A stretch of 64,000 nt of DNA from a virus, in the IMG/VR virus record IMGVR_UViG_3300046332_000238, positions 1 through 64,000 of that record; one strand, written 5' to 3'. The position numbers and the translations under genes were made by a program. Shown piece after piece: positions 54,833 through 62,573 of the stretch (position 1 is its first letter; every line of letters begins with the position of its first letter). Below the pieces are notes generated by a model. It did not search any database. It was not told the origin of the DNA and saw only the letters and a list, made by a program, of their open reading frames with translations.

Positions 54833-55804
54833 ATGTCTCAGAAAGGTAAAAAGGTCGGAAGCTTGCGTATTGCAATTGCTTCCGACCTGTAGCTGCATTT
54901 GGAGTTTGGTGACCTTGATTTGCATAATACAGATAATGCTGATGTGCTGATTCTTGGTGGTGATATTTTTGTCGCTAACGACCTTGTGAGTCTTGAAGAT
55001 TCCATTGAAATTGCAAAACTGGTACCAACACGAGCTCGTTTTCGTGCAGAGAAATTTTTTGATTTTGTAAAACGTTGCAGTGATCGGTTCCCTAAAGTAA
55101 TTTTGATTGCTGGTAATCATGAACATTATCATGGTGAGTTTCAGGATACATACAAAACAATCAAGAAAACCTTTAAAGAATTTACCAATGTGTATGTCTT
55201 GGATAAAGAATCGGTAGAACTTGATGGCACCATTTTTGTTGGTGGTACATTGTGGACTGATATGAACAAAGAAGATCCAATGACCATTCATGCAATTTCT
55301 GGTATGATGAATGACTTTAATTGTGTAACAAATGGCATAACACACCGTAAAGTGCCACTGTATAAAAAAGATGCATCGGGTGAATACATCATTGATGATA
55401 AACGTATTGGTTACATCGTAGATGGTTTTAAAATGAAAGAAGAACCTGCTAGATTTACTCCTAACCATGCGGTGGAAGACCACAAACAATTTCTTCAATA
55501 TTTGAAACTAGTAATGGAAAATAACACAGATAAAAAACCTGTTGTTGTTTGTTCTCACCATGCACCAAGTCGTCGCAGCACACATCCAAGGTATGCAGGA
55601 CAAACCCTGATGAATGGTGGATATAGTTCTGAATTGGACGAGTTCATTATGGATAGGCCAGATATCAAACTCTGGACTCATGGACATACACATGAACCTT
55701 TTGATTATATGGTTGGTGATACTCGTATCGTTTGCAATCCTCGCGGGTATAAAAATCATGAAAAGAGTGCAGATTATTTTGAGTTAAAATTTGTTGAAAT
55801 TTAA
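54833..55804 (+). CDS. Metallophosphoesterase, interrupted by in-frame UAG (possible 6-nt ribosomal hop)
   Basis: From the ATG after GGAGAGTATT the frame reads MSQKGKKVGSLRIAIASDL, then TAG, then CTG CAT TTG GAG (LHLEFG). The phosphoesterase motif I should be D-x-H (ASDLHLEFG). It is restored exactly if the ribosome moves from CTG (54887-54889) to the next CTG (54893-54895), skipping UAG. Downstream the enzyme is complete: GGDIFVAND, GNHEHYHG, HHAPS and HGHTHE. A strong hairpin (10 bp plus inner TTGC/GCAA) lies just before the stop. If not recoded, it is a pseudogene. Confidence 0.6.
54853..54887 (+). other. Strong stem-loop next to in-frame UAG
   Basis: GGTCGGAAGC, loop TTGCGTATTGCAATT, GCTTCCGACC; the loop itself can pair TTGC with GCAA. 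It ends two nt before UAG. Candidate recoding element or mRNA regulator; no U-tract, so not a classical terminator. Confidence 0.7.
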
Positions 55805-55813
55805 GGAGATAAA

Positions 55814-56266
55814 ATGAGTGTTACAATTAAGAATTTAGAAGCAGCATTTGCTGGTGAGAGTCAAGCACATACCAAGTACCGATATTTTGCTAAGATGGCA
55901 AGAGCACAAGGATTTGAAGATGTTGCAAAACATTTTGAACATACAGCAGAACAAGAACTACTTCATGCGTGGGGTCATTTGGAATTACTGATTGGTAAAC
56001 CAGATGTTAAACAGTGTCTTGAAATGGCCATTGAAGGTGAGACACACGAGTTCACTACAATGTATCCTACAATGCAATCAGAAGCAATTGCAGAAGGTGA
56101 TGAATTTGCTGCGAAAGAAGCAGCAGATCAAATTTTAGAAAGTAAAGAACACGCAGAACAATTTGCAACAGTTCTTGCTAAGGCAGAAAAACGTTTTAAT
56201 GCTTTGAAGAAAGTAGAACAACGTCACGCAGAAGCTTACACAAAAGTATTGGAGAATGTAAAATGA
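55814..56266 (+). CDS. Rubrerythrin-like ferritin domain
   Basis: 150 residues. AFAGESQAHTKYRYFAKMAR (about 11-30) gives the first E; E-x2-H in TAEQELLHAWGHL (about 45-57), later E-x6-E-x2-H in DQILESKEHAEQF (about 105-117). These are di-iron ligands of rubrerythrin. Its usual C-terminal rubredoxin is absent here but encoded separately in the overlapping next gene. It probably reduces peroxides. Confidence 0.82.
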   Translation: MSVTIKNLEAAFAGESQAHTKYRYFAKMARAQGFEDVAKHFEHTAEQELLHAWGHLELLIGKPDVKQCLEMAIEGETHEFTTMYPTMQSEAIAEGDEFAAKEAADQILESKEHAEQFATVLAKAEKRFNALKKVEQRHAEAYTKVLENVK

Positions 56267-56397
56267 GCGAAACACATGTATGTGTAGTATGTGGTCATGA
56301 ACATGATGATCTAGTAGAGGGTGCATGGGGTACATTACCTGACGACTTTACTTGTCCTGAATGTGGTTGTGGTAAGGAAGAATACGAGTCAATTTAA
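56263..56397 (+). CDS. Rubredoxin-like small protein
   Basis: 44 residues: CVVCGHEH (C7-x2-C10) and FTCPECGCGKEEYE (C31-x2-C34) form a rubredoxin iron site. It overlaps the rubrerythrin gene by 4 nt, so both are made together; it would pass electrons to the di-iron domain. Confidence 0.8.
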   Translation: MSETHVCVVCGHEHDDLVEGAWGTLPDDFTCPECGCGKEEYESI

Positions 56398-56747
56398 TGT
56401 CCAAAAAATTATATCTTGTTGAAACTATTTCCACATTCCGTATTCGTTATGTGGTTGAAGCAAAAGAAGAAGGTCATGCTGAAGATGAAGTCACTATGTC
56501 TGATGCTGACTTTTATGAATTCTCACAGAAACATATTGATGAATCGATTACATCAACCCGTGAATTAAGTAGGATTGAATATCTTGATCTTTTTGATAAA
56601 GACAATGAGTATCTTTCTAAATGGGACGATGAATCTAAAATGAAGTTCATCAATAAGATTAATTATGATGAAGATGATGGTAACGTAAATCTTCCTCCTA
56701 CTGAATGTGAGTTTGATGAAATTGAAGAAGCAATGAAGAACGTATGA
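56397..56747 (+). CDS. Conserved acidic phage protein
   Basis: 116 residues: YLVETISTFRIRYVVEAKEE, then HAEDEV. The V-E-T-I-S-x-F-R-x-R-Y-V-V block is typical of an unnamed phage family. Acidic C-terminal half. Overlaps neighbours. Confidence 0.5.
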   Translation: MSKKLYLVETISTFRIRYVVEAKEEGHAEDEVTMSDADFYEFSQKHIDESITSTRELSRIEYLDLFDKDNEYLSKWDDESKMKFINKINYDEDDGNVNLPPTECEFDEIEEAMKNV

Positions 56748-57592
56748 AGAAAATATTTATAACTGGTATCAATGGTTATATTGGTCAACACCTCTACCAT
56801 CTGTTAAAGGATGAGTATGAGGTGTTTGGCTTGGATATTACACCTGTTGATGATGTTAATCTTTTTCAGTCGGATATTCGACATTGGATACCAGATTATA
56901 TATTTTCTTTGGCTGATATGCCAAATGAATTCGATGCAGTCATTCATTTGGCTGCATTGATTCGTGTAAGTGAATCAGTAGTAAAACCTATTGAGTATTA
57001 TGAAACTAATATCATGGGCACCATCAATGCACTGAGTTGCATTAAGACAAAAAACTTTATTCTTGCATCTACTGGTGCAGCAGAAAACCCAATTAATCCA
57101 TATAGTATCTCGAAGTTGGCCGCAGAAAGTATTGTTAAACAGTATTGTGCCAGTAAAGATATTGACTATACTATTTTTAGATTCTATAATGTAATTGGAT
57201 CAAACGGATTCTTACCAACAAATGTTGATGGTCTGATGTATAACCTAATCAAGGCAAAAGAGACAGGTATATTTAATCTTTTTGGTCATCAATATGATAC
57301 AGAAGATGGTACAGCAATTCGGGACTATATTCATGTAATGGAAATCTGTCACGCAATTAAATTGGCAATTGAAACTCCTGCGAACACTGAGGTAGAAAAC
57401 CTGGGTACAGGCCTAGGACATTCCGTATTTGATATTGTTAATCGTTTTATGATTGTAAACAATTGTGATATTCAGGTAAACTTTAAACCTGCTCGGGCAG
57501 GTGACTTACCTGCAACAGTATTAAAAAATGTCTCGCCATACATGAAAAAATATTATACAATAGACGAAATGTTACGATTGGAGAATACATGA
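56744..57592 (+). CDS. NAD-dependent epimerase/dehydratase (GalE-like)
   Basis: 282 residues, extended SDR. Rossmann motif ITGINGYIGQHL (GxxGxxG, about 6-17), active site S-T in ILASTG with Y-x3-K as NPYSISKLAAE (about 124-134), and RDYIHVMEI. It would epimerise a nucleotide sugar (e.g. UDP-Glc/Gal type). It may serve the sugar cluster at the left edge. Confidence 0.82.
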   Translation: MKKIFITGINGYIGQHLYHLLKDEYEVFGLDITPVDDVNLFQSDIRHWIPDYIFSLADMPNEFDAVIHLAALIRVSESVVKPIEYYETNIMGTINALSCIKTKNFILASTGAAENPINPYSISKLAAESIVKQYCASKDIDYTIFRFYNVIGSNGFLPTNVDGLMYNLIKAKETGIFNLFGHQYDTEDGTAIRDYIHVMEICHAIKLAIETPANTEVENLGTGLGHSVFDIVNRFMIVNNCDIQVNFKPARAGDLPATVLKNVSPYMKKYYTIDEMLRLENT

Positions 57593-57789
57593 AATATCTT
57601 ATTGGTTTTATTGGTGGTGTTTTGCTTTCAATTGGATTGGTAGCTAACGCTGGTTTCTTTGGTTCAGCAGTTGGTGGTGCTGTGGGTGGTGCAATTGGAA
57701 CATCTGGTGTTGAATCAAAAATTGATACAATTAATGCTCGTATTGAAGCATTGACAAGAGCATTGGATAGTGTTAAGGTGTGCAAATGA
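57589..57789 (+). CDS. Small exported glycine-zipper-like protein
   Basis: 66 residues: signal-like helix (GFIGGVLLSIGLVANA), then Gly-rich segment (FFGSAVGGAVGGAIG) and a helix ending SVKVCK. Could insert into or span a membrane. Overlaps neighbours. Confidence 0.5.
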   Translation: MKYLIGFIGGVLLSIGLVANAGFFGSAVGGAVGGAIGTSGVESKIDTINARIEALTRALDSVKVCK

Positions 57790-58472
57790 AAGTAAATATC
57801 GGACCTTATACAACTTGGATAGGACCGTATCAGATTGCGGAAAAGATACTATTCTGGATGGACAAAGACAATGATGACCGAGTTCATAACTTTGGTCGTT
57901 GGTTGTCGGGTGGTAAAGAGAAAGATTCTCTGTTACAAAAATTATGTGTTTGGATTGAATCCAAGAAAAAACGTAAAATTAAAGTAGATATTCATGGTTA
58001 TGATGTGTGGAGTATGGATTCCACATTATCTCTTATCGTTCTTCCTATGTTACAAGAACTTCAAAAGGTGAAACATGGTTCACCAATGGTTGATGCAGAA
58101 GATGTTCCTGAGTTTCTTAGAATGACTGGTCATGAAGATTGGTCACACCAAATGGAATTCAAATTTGAAGATCATGAACAGTATGAAAAAGATTCATGGG
58201 AAATCAATATGCATCGTTGGGATTGGGTTCTTGAAGAATTGATTTGGACATTCAAACAATTACAACCTGATTATGATTGGGACGATATGTATCGTTCAGG
58301 TGAAATGGACATTCAATGGTTAGATGATCCAAGTAACTCCAACTACAAAATCATGTCTCACGGACCTAATCATACATATAAAGTTGATGATGAAGGTATG
58401 AAAAAACATCAAGACCGTATCAACAATGGTTTGAGATTGTTCGGTAAATATTATCAAAATCTTTGGGACTAA
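57786..58472 (+). CDS. Conserved T4-like phage protein
   Basis: 228 residues: VNIGPYTTWIGPYQIAEKI, WMDKDNDDRVHNFGRWLSGG, then IHGYDVWSMDSTLSLIVLP. Highly typical of an uncharacterised family in T4-like phages of aquatic bacteria. Trp/Asp-rich, soluble. Function unknown. Confidence 0.65.
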   Translation: MKVNIGPYTTWIGPYQIAEKILFWMDKDNDDRVHNFGRWLSGGKEKDSLLQKLCVWIESKKKRKIKVDIHGYDVWSMDSTLSLIVLPMLQELQKVKHGSPMVDAEDVPEFLRMTGHEDWSHQMEFKFEDHEQYEKDSWEINMHRWDWVLEELIWTFKQLQPDYDWDDMYRSGEMDIQWLDDPSNSNYKIMSHGPNHTYKVDDEGMKKHQDRINNGLRLFGKYYQNLWD

Positions 58473-58474
58473 TC

Positions 58475-58642
58475 ATGGCAAAATTTAAACAAGTAAAACT
58501 TATATTCACCGCAGAAATTATGATGAATAGTAATGACACATTGGATGTTGAAGCATTGCAGACTGAATTGATTGATGCCCTAGATACAGTGAACAATAAT
58601 CAATTTCTTGTAGCAGAAGAACAACTTATTATTAAAGGTTAA
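58475..58642 (+). CDS. Small protein, unknown
   Basis: 55 residues: KQVKLIFTAEIMMNSNDTLD, strand-helix. Starts 2 nt after the previous stop. Unknown. Confidence 0.5.
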   Translation: MAKFKQVKLIFTAEIMMNSNDTLDVEALQTELIDALDTVNNNQFLVAEEQLIIKG

Positions 58643-58644
58643 TT

Positions 58645-59118
58645 ATGACATTGAAACATCATGCAGAACGTGAATTGGATATTATTGGAATGACAGAAGA
58701 TTCTGTGGAAATGGATGCTGCGATGCGTAATCACATCCTTCATATGATTGATGAATTTTCTAAAGAAGGACATTCTGGATTCTCCGCATCATATGCTATT
58801 AGTATATTATCTAAACTTATGAGATATGAACCATTGACACCACTAACAGGTGAAGATTCCGAATGGATGGAAATTGCTAAAGAACAGACTGGTTCTAATC
58901 AAGGCACACTATACCAAAATAAACGAGCAAGTCATGTATTCAAAGATGATACTGGTGCATATGATATCAATGGCAAAGTATTTGTCGAATGGCGGCAAGA
59001 CAAAGAAACAGGTGAAGATTATTCCTCATCATATACAAGCAAAGATTCTCGTGTACCTGTAACTTTCCCATACACACCACATACAGATTATGTTAATAAA
59101 GGTTTTGTAGAAGAATGA
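58645..59118 (+). CDS. Conserved phage protein (HAERELDIIGM family)
   Basis: 157 residues: HHAERELDIIGMTEDS, then GHSGFSASYAISILSKLMRY and PLTPLTGEDSEW. Well known as an uncharacterised family in phages and some bacteria. Last third all beta. Function unknown. Confidence 0.65.
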   Translation: MTLKHHAERELDIIGMTEDSVEMDAAMRNHILHMIDEFSKEGHSGFSASYAISILSKLMRYEPLTPLTGEDSEWMEIAKEQTGSNQGTLYQNKRASHVFKDDTGAYDINGKVFVEWRQDKETGEDYSSSYTSKDSRVPVTFPYTPHTDYVNKGFVEE

Positions 59119-59360
59119 TTTCTCTCATACACTTTATAAGTTCTTCCAAACTACTCAAAGAGTCCGAAAAGACGGTAGTGATGTTGGGTGGTGAAGATGA
59201 AGCACCGGAGATGGTGCGAGCACAGCGTGACTTCTATCGTTTAGAAGTTGATTATTATAGGGTAGAAGCAATCAAATTTGGTTTCTTTTGTGCCGGTGTT
59301 GTATTGAGTGCATACCCAATTTATTTGTTATGGAGATTATTTAATGGCATACTTGCTTAA
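59115..59360 (+). CDS. Small membrane protein
   Basis: 81 residues: soluble part (ESEKTVVMLGGEDEAPEM), coiled segment, C-terminal membrane span (about 57-78). Overlaps neighbours. Unknown. Confidence 0.5.
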   Translation: MISLIHFISSSKLLKESEKTVVMLGGEDEAPEMVRAQRDFYRLEVDYYRVEAIKFGFFCAGVVLSAYPIYLLWRLFNGILA

Positions 59361-59607
59361 AAATATTTTTGGATGGTCAAAAACTAATGGCCTAAGTATT
59401 ATGGCTAATGGTGCAATGTTTGCATTGGTTATATTGTTAATAGTACCTATGTTTGCAGTGAAAAAACCAGAAGTTGAAATGAAAGACTTCAAAGATGGCA
59501 TACAAAATCATTTGACATGGTCAATTAAGAATGAATGCTTTTTTGTTAAACCACACACAGATACCACAGTGTATCTGATCCGTGTACCTGATTGTGATAG
59601 AAAATAA
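59344..59607 (+). CDS. Membrane-anchored protein
   Basis: 87 residues: membrane span (GAMFALVILLIVPMFAV, about 23-39), then a periplasmic-type domain with two Cys (KNECFFVKP, PDCDRK). Unknown. Confidence 0.5.
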   Translation: MAYLLKNIFGWSKTNGLSIMANGAMFALVILLIVPMFAVKKPEVEMKDFKDGIQNHLTWSIKNECFFVKPHTDTTVYLIRVPDCDRK

Positions 59608-59616
59608 GGAGAAGTT

Positions 59617-59910
59617 ATGAGTTTATTTGTTGAAGTTACCTCGATTGAAAAACAATGTAAAGTTATTGTTAATATGGAACACATTGTAGAAATTGCACCA
59701 CTTGCTTCTGGTGGTTGTGCATTGTTTACTATTGATAGTGCAGGTGTTGGTGCAAAAGCATCGATGCGGGTATCTGATGATTACAGTCAATTTATCCAGT
59801 TTGCTGTACAACCAGTATCTGCTGAAGATATTGCAAAACGTTTTCCTAAAGTATCTACCGAAGCAGAACCTAAAGCAAAATCACCAAAGGTAGAAATTCC
59901 TAAACTATGA
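59617..59910 (+). CDS. Small beta protein, unknown
   Basis: 97 residues: LFVEVTSIEKQCKVIVNMEH, then GGCALFTID, an Ala/Lys-rich tail. AAGGAGAAGTT upstream. Unknown. Confidence 0.5.
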   Translation: MSLFVEVTSIEKQCKVIVNMEHIVEIAPLASGGCALFTIDSAGVGAKASMRVSDDYSQFIQFAVQPVSAEDIAKRFPKVSTEAEPKAKSPKVEIPKL

Positions 59911-60194
59911 ACGATCTCCTAACAGGGATATTTTCTTGGATTAAAGATGATTATCGGACCTACCCTTTACGTTTTCTTATTGAGCTTCTTGCTTGGGCTA
60001 TCAGCATTGGTTGTAGTCTCACTATGGCGCTCACGGTACCTAATCCTCCCCTTCTTAGTATGTACCCTGTTTGGATCATTGGTTGTTGCCTTTATGGCTG
60101 GGCTGCTTACTCTAGGAAGTCTTTTGGTATGCTTGCTAACTACCTTTTGTTGGTTACCATAGATTCCATAGGACTCCTACGAATGATTAGTTGA
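59907..60194 (+). CDS. Membrane protein, three spans
   Basis: 95 residues with hydrophobic segments at about 22-42, 49-66 and 72-92. Its end overlaps the next promoter. A second overlapping frame is also open and hydrophobic, so this call is modest. Confidence 0.45.
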   Translation: MNDLLTGIFSWIKDDYRTYPLRFLIELLAWAISIGCSLTMALTVPNPPLLSMYPVWIIGCCLYGWAAYSRKSFGMLANYLLLVTIDSIGLLRMIS

Positions 60195-60219
60195 CAATTA
60201 ACTGTGGCCATGTTATAAT
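60191..60219 (+). promoter_or_regulatory. Sigma70-type promoter: TTGACA-17-TATAAT
   Basis: Perfect boxes, overlapping the stop of the upstream gene. Leader about 20 nt before a GTG start. Confidence 0.82.
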
Positions 60220-60247
60220 TGTATCTCTTATATTATGAAAGTTTCTC

Positions 60248-60847
60248 GTGAATATCTTTTATCTTGACAATGACCCAGTTAAATGTGCAGAAATGCATAA
60301 CGATAAACATTGTATCAAAATGATTCTGGAATATGCTCAACTCCTTTCCACTGCTCATCGCGTTCTTGATGGCGTTTCCACTATCGGCCTTACTAGCACC
60401 GGTCGGAAAAAAACTTCCTTCGTCCTCTCCGATGCTCGGGATGCCATTCTTTATTCTGCTACTCACATTAATCATCCGTCTGCAATTTGGGTAAGACAAT
60501 CAGATAAAAATTATGACTGGTTGTTTTCTCTGTTTCAGGCATTGATGGATGAGTACACATATCGTTATGGTAAAACCCATGCCTGTTCTAAACTTGAAAT
60601 GTCTCTTGCTAGAATACCACAAAATATTCCACAAAAACCTTTCACTGAACCAACACCTGCAATGCCGCCAGAAATAAAAGTACCAAAAGCAGGACCTCGT
60701 GGTCAATTGCATTATGATTCTATTGCTTCGTATAAGAATTACTATATACAAAGTAAAGTACACCTTGCCTCATGGAAAGGTAAAACAAATTCTCGTCCAG
60801 TTCCGCAATGGTTTCAAACTGGATTAGAAAAACTAGCAGTAATTTAA
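60248..60847 (+). CDS. Conserved phage protein (NIFYLDNDPVK family, GTG start)
   Basis: 199 residues: NIFYLDNDPVKCAEMHNDKH, then MILEYAQLLSTAHRVLDG, followed by GRKKTSFVLS and HPSAIWVRQS. I know this as a common uncharacterised family in T4-like phages. His and Asp near the N-terminus could form a metal or catalytic site. GTG with weak GAAAG; a short ATG frame lies 11 nt upstream. Confidence 0.62.
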   Translation: MNIFYLDNDPVKCAEMHNDKHCIKMILEYAQLLSTAHRVLDGVSTIGLTSTGRKKTSFVLSDARDAILYSATHINHPSAIWVRQSDKNYDWLFSLFQALMDEYTYRYGKTHACSKLEMSLARIPQNIPQKPFTEPTPAMPPEIKVPKAGPRGQLHYDSIASYKNYYIQSKVHLASWKGKTNSRPVPQWFQTGLEKLAVI

Positions 60848-60873
60848 CTTGAACTTTATTAATAAGGAAACAC

Positions 60874-61452
60874 ATGAAATTTGTAAAAATCTTGGCAGTA
60901 GCAGCAGTAATGATGGCAAGTTCCGCGTTCGCACAGAACACTGGATATACTACGTTTGAATTCTCACAAGAAACTAAACGTGCTGATGATTCAGACAAAC
61001 TCAAGGGTGGTCTAGTCGTTGGTGTGAAAACACCACAAGGTCAAGACTACAGCGTTAAATTGGAATCGAGTCAAACTCGTGTTGGTGAAGGTTCGATTTC
61101 AACTGGTTTAGAAGTTCGTGCAAAACAAAACTTTGCAGATGTTGGTTATGGTATTAAACCATACCTTGGTGTTCGTCTAGGCGAGAAAATGACTAGTGAT
61201 GAACACTTTAGTCACTATGCAGTTGATGCTGGTGTAAAGTTTCCGATTGTCGGAAAACTTAGTGGAGATGTTGGTGTACGTTATCGTAATGCTTTCAATA
61301 CTGTAAATGCATTTGAAAGCACACGTTACCATGTTATCGCAGCATATGCATTGACTAAGACAGATTCAGTTGCAGTTCGTTACAGCCAAGCATATGGTGA
61401 TGTTGCAGAAGAAAAAGATGCATGGCGTTTGAGTTACACACATAGTTTCTAA
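60874..61452 (+). CDS. Phage-encoded outer-membrane beta-barrel protein
   Basis: 192 residues. A typical signal peptide (KILAVAAVMMASSAFA, cut before QN), then alternating strands (YSVKLESSQTRVG, SISTGLEVRAKQNF, YGIKPYLGVRLGE...) and a C-terminal SYTHSF ending in Phe, the BAM recognition signal. About eight strands, OmpA/OmpW-like size. It may block phage receptors (superinfection exclusion) or alter the envelope. ATAAGGAAACAC gives the ribosome binding site; a terminator follows. Confidence 0.78.
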   Translation: MKFVKILAVAAVMMASSAFAQNTGYTTFEFSQETKRADDSDKLKGGLVVGVKTPQGQDYSVKLESSQTRVGEGSISTGLEVRAKQNFADVGYGIKPYLGVRLGEKMTSDEHFSHYAVDAGVKFPIVGKLSGDVGVRYRNAFNTVNAFESTRYHVIAAYALTKTDSVAVRYSQAYGDVAEEKDAWRLSYTHSF

Positions 61453-61470
61453 TATTAAAGTATAAAGAAG

Positions 61471-61495
61471 AACTCTCCTTCATGGAGAGTTTTTC
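61471..61495 (+). terminator. Rho-independent terminator
   Basis: ACTCTCC, loop TTCAT, GGAGAGT, then TTTT. Seven perfect base pairs and a T run closing the barrel gene. Confidence 0.88.
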
Positions 61496-61521
61496 ACTTC
61501 TTGATTACATAAAGAAATATA

Positions 61522-61800
61522 ATGCCAACATATCAATTCAAAAATTCAAAAACGGATGAAATTGAAGAACATCGTATGAGTTATACTGTACTCGATGAAT
61601 TCAAGACAGAAAATCCACACCTAACTATACATATTAGTGCTGAAAATATACCTATTCTTGGTGATGCCACGAGAATGAGTATTCCGGGTCACGGACAGCC
61701 ACATGCAGCATTCGAGACTGGAGTAATCCAACGAATGAAGGAAACCATTCCTGGCAACACCATGTCTGGTCATAAAACGAAAGCACCGAGAGAGTGGTAA
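61522..61800 (+). CDS. Conserved phage protein (MPTYQFKN family)
   Basis: 92 residues: MPTYQFKNSKTDEIEEHRMS, FKTENPHLTIHIS..., GHGQPHAAFETGVIQRMKE. Related in look to FmdB zinc-ribbon proteins but without Cys. Very common in T4-like phages; function unknown. Confidence 0.6.
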   Translation: MPTYQFKNSKTDEIEEHRMSYTVLDEFKTENPHLTIHISAENIPILGDATRMSIPGHGQPHAAFETGVIQRMKETIPGNTMSGHKTKAPREW

Positions 61801-61839
61801 AAACAAAAAAACTTCCTGCTTTACTAACTAGGAGTATCA

Positions 61840-62541
61840 ATGGCAACCGCAAAAAAGAAAACAGCTGCAGCTCAGGCACAAAGTCAGCACTTTTCAGTAA
61901 AAAGAATCAAACCCCTAACAGAGAACCAAGGGAAAACGTTTGATGCATATGAGGAAGGTAATCACCTAGTATTATCTGGCTCAGCAGGTTCAGGAAAATC
62001 ATTCTTAGCAATGTATCTTGGACTAAAAGATGTATTGACCGAAAATTCACATTATAACAAGATCATCATTATTCGGTCTGCGGTACCGTCAAGAGATTTA
62101 GGTTTTGTTCCAGGTTCATTGGAAGAAAAGGCCAAGATTTACCAAGAACCATACATGAACATTGTGAATGAAATCATTGGTCGTGGAGATGCATGGCATT
62201 TCTTAATGCACAAAGAGATTGTGCAGTTTCAAACAACCAGTTTTCTTCGTGGTTTAACATTCAGTGATTGTATCATTGTGTTTGATGAATTCCAATCTGC
62301 AACCTTCCATGAAATTGATACAGTATTAACCCGTGTGGGTGATAATTGTAGGTTCATGTTGTGTGGCGACTTCAACCAAAACGATCTGAATATCAAGAAA
62401 GAGAAATCTGGTTTCACTGATATCATTCGTATTCTGGATAAATTAGAAAATATCTCACACATTAAATTTGGTATTGAAGATGTGGTGCGTAGTGGTTTCG
62501 TTAAAGATTACCTACAAGCAAAGGAAAGTTTGAGTCTATAA
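61840..62541 (+). CDS. phoH: PhoH-like ATPase
   Basis: 233 residues. Walker A GSAGSGKSF (about 46-54), Walker B CIIVFDEFQSAT (about 146-157) and FMLCGDFNQND (sensor, about 170-180). IIIIRSAVPSRDLGFVPGS is the PhoH hallmark. PhoH is frequent in marine and freshwater phages; its molecular role (RNA/ATPase, often linked with phosphate stress) is unsettled. Confidence 0.88.
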   Translation: MATAKKKTAAAQAQSQHFSVKRIKPLTENQGKTFDAYEEGNHLVLSGSAGSGKSFLAMYLGLKDVLTENSHYNKIIIIRSAVPSRDLGFVPGSLEEKAKIYQEPYMNIVNEIIGRGDAWHFLMHKEIVQFQTTSFLRGLTFSDCIIVFDEFQSATFHEIDTVLTRVGDNCRFMLCGDFNQNDLNIKKEKSGFTDIIRILDKLENISHIKFGIEDVVRSGFVKDYLQAKESLSL

Positions 62542-62544
62542 ATA
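62537..62544 (+). promoter_or_regulatory. T4-type late promoter, TATAAATA
   Basis: Exact box at the end of phoH (overlapping its stop), 29 nt upstream of the tail-type gene. Confidence 0.7.
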
Positions 62545-62573
62545 GTAGTATCTCCAACACAAACAAATTAAAA

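Noticed and set aside
54812-55498. Minus-strand frame of 228 codons opposite the phosphoesterase gene
   Set aside because: The plus strand shows all metallophosphoesterase motifs; the antisense product is a Phe/Ile/Cys-rich shadow.
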